DNA from: Yponomeuta sedellus
Lineage: Eukaryota > Arthropoda > Insecta > Lepidoptera > Yponomeutidae
DNA length: 64,000 nt
NCBI GenBank assembly: GCA_934045075.1
Contig: OW203731.1
Span: 15,013,062-15,077,061, forward strand
Reading direction: 5' to 3'
Shown here: piece by piece, positions 60,745 to 64,000 of the stretch
Position numbering within the stretch: the stretch's first letter is position 1
Layout of the letters: the number at the start of each line of letters is the position of its first letter
The notes under the pieces: generated by a model
Told to the model about the DNA's origin: nothing
Database searches by the model: none
The model's input: the letters and a program-made list of their open reading frames with translations, nothing else
Made by a program: the position numbers and the translations under genes

Positions 60745-61183
60745 GGGTCTATTTCTGATTTGAGAATTTTACTAAGTAAGATAAGATAAAGTAAATACTT
60801 AAGTCACGTTCTGTCACGCACTTTTCTGGGAAATTCGAAGAGACATCACTGAATTTAAAAACCTATTTAGAGGCTAAAAATTTCACCCATGCCGGGATTC
60901 GAACCCGCAACCTCTGGCTATCCGTGCCAGCGCTCTACCAATTGAGCCAATGGGCGACACACCGGCATCAGTGAAATTTCGAACCTCTTTACACTATTCT
61001 CTGTTTTACGTACAGGCAGCGACATCTAGCTTAAGCAAATTGCATCACTTACTTAGCCTATAAAAAGGTTTTTAAATTTGTCCTTAGCACGGGTTAGTGC
61101 ATTAAAAATAAAAATAGTATAGACATCACTAAAGTTAACTATTTACTTAGCGAAATTCTCAATTCAGAAACTGACCCAATATC
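60745..61183. mobile_element. MITE family M1, split by a T1 SINE
   Basis: Left part to GACATCACT, right part from the duplicated AGACATCACT to TTCAGAAACTGACCC. Without the SINE it has the normal M1 plan, and the M1 ends still pair. Confidence 0.7.
60851..61120. mobile_element. T1 SINE with inverted 5' part and sense tail, bounded by a TSD
   Basis: Bounded by AGACATCACT (60841-60850 and 61121-61130), a 10-bp target duplication. Inside, the tRNA-like unit and head are antisense (GGATTCGAACCCGCAACC ... CAAATTGCATCACTTAC), while the terminal tail is sense (TTGTCCTTAGCACGGGTTAG, TGCATTAAAAATAAAAATAG). Inverted 5' plus sense 3' inside one TSD is the product expected from twin priming. Confidence 0.85.
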
Positions 61184-61277
61184 CTTTTATACTTTATTGC
61201 ACACATAAGAATCATAAAGACAGCATAAAATTATAAAAATAAAAAAAATGTAATTTGAGACACACGTGCCCTTATCT

Positions 61278-61577
61278 CAGCGGTCAGGTGCAGGATGGGT
61301 AACCGTCCTGTGAATACCTCCAGTGGCATTTTTCCGAGCGCTTCCGTGCGTCGCAAGGCACGTTAAGCCGTTGGTGTCGGCTGTCATATAATGGCAGTCG
61401 TTAAGCCATGTCAGAGGCCGTATGGGCGGCTTGATAACTTCTGACAGTAAGACCCGCCACTGTCTTACAAACGTCCACCAATCCGGATTTGGCCCCCGTG
61501 GTGAAGTATGGCCTAACCTTCCTGCGATGCAGGAAGAGACCCGTGCCCCAACAGTGGGGACAAAAGGGTTGATATCT
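61278..61577 (+). mobile_element. 5S-derived SINE, 5'-truncated, with TSD
   Basis: Starts inside the promoter region (CAGCGGTCAGGTGCAGGATG) and runs to GACAAAAGGGTTGATATCT. The 12-bp GTGCCCTTATCT flanks it (61266-61277 and 61578-61589), so the truncation arose during insertion, as in LINE-type retrotransposition. Confidence 0.85.
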
Positions 61578-61751
61578 GTGCCCTTATCTAACATACTAAA
61601 ATATCGTGTCACTGTGTCTGTTATCAAACTCCTCCGCAACGGTTTCATTGATTTTCATACTTTTGTGTATATTTCGTAATTTTGAGAATAAATCTAAGGC
61701 CAATTATTGTGGCAAAACAATTTTTGCGGGTTCAGCTAGTAATGTTGTATA

Positions 61752-62125
61752 TTAAGCGCACCCTTGTATGTCCCCACTGCTGGGGCAGTAGTCTCTTCCT
61801 GCATCGCCAGTAAGGTTAAGCTATACTCTATTCCTTCATACCACGGGGGCCAAGTCCGGGTCGGTGGAGGATTTTGAGACTGGCGGGCCTTATTGTCAGA
61901 AGTTATTAAGCCGCCCATAAGGCCTCTGACATGGCTTAACGACATTACGGCAGCCGGCACCAACGGCTTAACGTGCCTTGCGAAGCACGAAAGCGCTCCG
62001 AAAAATTTCACTGGCCGGTAGTCGCAGGACACTAACCCATCCTACACCTGACCGCGCCTGTTGTTGCTTAACTCAAGGATTGATTCCAATTTCCAATCAT
62101 TCGGTTCGACTATTGGTTCGACGAA
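61752..62125 (-). mobile_element. 5S-derived SINE, near full length
   Basis: On plus: CCCTTGTATGTCCCCACTGC ... ACCGCGCCTGTTGTTGCTTA ... TTCCAATCATTCGGTTCGAC. Contains a small insertion, TTCCTTCA, near 61830. Confidence 0.7.
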
Positions 62126-62663
62126 ATTCCAATAACTGATATTAGTATTGAATTTGACGGTTGCACGATTGGCGTTGCTTGGGATTTGCTGCACTTTGTT
62201 CATTAGTGGCACAATACCACTGGAAATGAAATCCGTGTGACTTTGCGTTTCACGATTGTTCTTTCCTTCTCATATCAAGCCAACCAATTTACAGCACCTA
62301 TACCAAAAAGAAAGTATAATTTATCTAACATGATGTTCCAGGCACTACAGTGTCAGAGCGGTCAAATTATATAATCAAGTGTAGTTAAGAATGGTCACTA
62401 GGCCTTGTATGGATCCATAGGCCTGTTATTATTATGGCGGTTGAAGAGAAAAAGCCTAAGGACTTTCGTTCTTCAAAACCTCAAATCTGAAGTCTTGACG
62501 CGTGATGTGGTCAAGTCCGCAGAGTGCCCATTGATGGCGAGAGACCAGGAAATATCCTTCAAGGTCCTTTACCTATGAATAGGAATTGGCCTGTTGTTGA
62601 TAGTCCTGGTGCATCACTTTGGGGTGGGTAAATAAATTTCTAACATCGTTTATGTCTTAAATT
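62126..62663. other. Intergenic, V-family trace
   Basis: ATGTTCCAGGCACTACAGTG (62331-62350) is a V remnant. Nothing else seen. Confidence 0.3.
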
Positions 62664-63000
62664 CGCTCTTGGCCTAGGTGAACCGAGTGATTGGAATCAA
62701 TCACTTGAGTTAAGCAACAACAGGCGCGGTCAGATACGGGATATTGGGTGACCGTCCCGAGATTACCGCTAGTGGCATTTTTCCGAGCGCTTCCGTGCTT
62801 CGCAAGGCACGTTAAGCCGTTGGTGCCGGCTGTTATATAATGGCAGGCGGCTTGATAACTTCTGACAATAAGGCCCGCCACTGTCTTACAATCCTCCACC
62901 AACCCGGACTTAGCTCCCGTGGTAGAGTATGGCCTAACCTTCCTGCGATGCAGGAAGAGACAGTGCCACAGTACTGGGGACATACCAGGGTTGATAACAA
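62664..63000 (+). mobile_element. 5S-derived SINE, near full length
   Basis: CGCTCTTGGCCTAGGTG, GTTAAGCAACAACAGGCGCG, GATATTGGGTGACCG; an internal deletion removes the block between GTTATATAATGGCAG and GCGGCTTGATAACT. 3' end GGGGACATACCAGGGTTGAT. Confidence 0.75.
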
Positions 63001-63047
63001 TGTCTTAAATTTCTTAATTACACCAAGTGTACTAGTTAGTTAGTTAG

Positions 63048-63292
63048 ACCTGAGATTTACGCACTTAGCCTCATAGTTGGGCCATTGTACGTAGCAAGCG
63101 CTGAGGTACGCTAACAACTCGGTTTCCTTACGATGTTTTCCTTCACCGTCAGCGAGTAGTATTGCTACTATAATTTCACATGTACATAACTTAGAAAACA
63201 AAGTCATTGGTCGTGCCGGGGTTCGAGCCCACGACCTCCCGATTGAGAAGCCGGCGTTCTATACCGCTCCGCTACCACCGCTCACCAAGTGT
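63048..63292 (-). mobile_element. T4 tRNA-like SINE
   Basis: On minus: GTGAGCGGTGGTAGCGGAGC, GCCGGCTTCTCAATCGGGAG, GTCGTGGGCTCGAACCCCGG (box B), AATGACTTTGTTTTCTAAGT, GAAATTATAGTAGCAATACT, GAAGGAAAACATCGTAAGGA, TATGAGGCTAAGTGCGTAAA, ending in (CTAA)n. The tRNA-like head and a LINE-like 3' module are fused, the usual SINE plan. Confidence 0.7.
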
Positions 63293-64000
63293 ACTAGTGG
63301 ACTTGTGAGCCTCTAACCGCTTGGTGCTTGTGGGATTTTTGGTGGAATTTAGCAAAGTAATTTTCACGTTTTAATGCCAAGTTTACTAAGGCAAAATGTA
63401 ATTAGTATCTTTGAAAGATGGTTTTACCTCTAGTTGCTTCAAGAATTTAAAGCAGTGTCATGCTAAGCTGTGAAAGCGAAATGTCCCGGTGTAGAAAATA
63501 TTTACGACACACAAAAATTAATGAAACACATTATTCTTTTAAAATGCTGGTATTCTCAGCGGGTGAGAAAGTTATTACCCGACAAATGAATACAAATTAC
63601 ATTTCATAATAAGGTTTCGGAATACTAAACAATTTATGAACAAGTTATAAGTGTGGAGATTTATTTTCGCAGTTTGAACCTCTTAAAGTGTGAAAATTTT
63701 GAAATTGCTTTCCGTAACAATAAATAATCGAACAAGTAGAAAGCTGATTTTGTTATAAACTCGTTCTTAATTTAATTAAATAGTTTGCAGTTTTGTCCAG
63801 TCAGTAGAGATGAATTTAATGAGGAAAATAAATGGTCACATAAAAATAAATATTTTTCATGCAAATTGTAATAAAAGTGTAGAGATGAAACATTGGGGAA
63901 GGGCGTGCGGCCATTTTGAATTATAAGTTTTTTTATAATTTCTCAATAATAAACTCTACAACAAAAGTCTCTGAGATAAGTATGAAGTAGGTATGACATA
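63293..64000. other. Intergenic, nothing recognised
   Basis: AT-rich to the window end, no ORF of note. Confidence 0.3.

Overview
The window is eukaryotic, gene-poor and built almost entirely from mobile-element debris. Its style suggests an insect, most likely a lepidopteran. The grounds are the mix of RTE- and CR1-like LINE 3' ends, tRNA-like and 5S-like SINEs, MITEs and a Ty3/gypsy element with insect-type organisation. I recognise no intact host gene, rRNA gene or functional tRNA gene. The species and the chromosome cannot be fixed from the sequence alone; a TE-rich, gene-free, satellite-bearing stretch would fit heterochromatin or a W chromosome, but that is speculation.

Layout. 1-6 kb: two copies of a GC-rich non-coding retroposon (559-1471 plus; 4552-5178 minus), each with a 15-bp target-site duplication and a poly(A) tail. 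Each begins at its first base with a sequence that can be folded as an HDV-like self-cleaving ribozyme. The second copy sits inside a 5S-derived SINE. 6-13.7 kb: MITEs, LINE tails, (TA)n and (GACGA)n microsatellites, a 60-bp tandem array made from a LINE 3' end, a head-to-tail dimer of a tRNA-like SINE, and a 5S-SINE. 14.4-16.3 kb: two large foldback elements side by side. 17-21 kb: mostly unassigned AT-rich DNA, with a 95-bp tandem array containing one inverted unit. 22-23.3 kb: a 5'-truncated CR1-like LINE with about 260 open codons. 24-33 kb: SINE and LINE fragments, a very long perfect (ATAGC)n array, and two adjacent perfect palindromes.

34.5-39.5 kb: a complete, young Ty3/gypsy-type retrotransposon on the minus strand. 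Its 270-bp LTRs differ at one base, its TSD is 5 bp, and PBS and PPT are visible. gag and pol lie in one frame, separated by a single TGA in a TGA-CTAG context, which suggests stop-codon readthrough. 40-64 kb: a possible tyrosine-recombinase (Crypton-like) first exon, many SINEs of five families, LINE 3' ends, a (ATATT)n array, a 73-bp minisatellite, and an inverted pair of composite repeats 4 kb apart.

The parts relate as autonomous and parasitic elements. CR1-, RTE- and other LINE ends appear both alone and fused to SINE heads. tRNA-like (T1-T4) and 5S-like SINEs carry Pol III-type internal promoter motifs. At least five SINE or retroposon copies show clear target-site duplications, so the order of insertion can be read from the nesting. 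Names such as T1-T4, Z, V, R, M1 and M2 are labels used here only.
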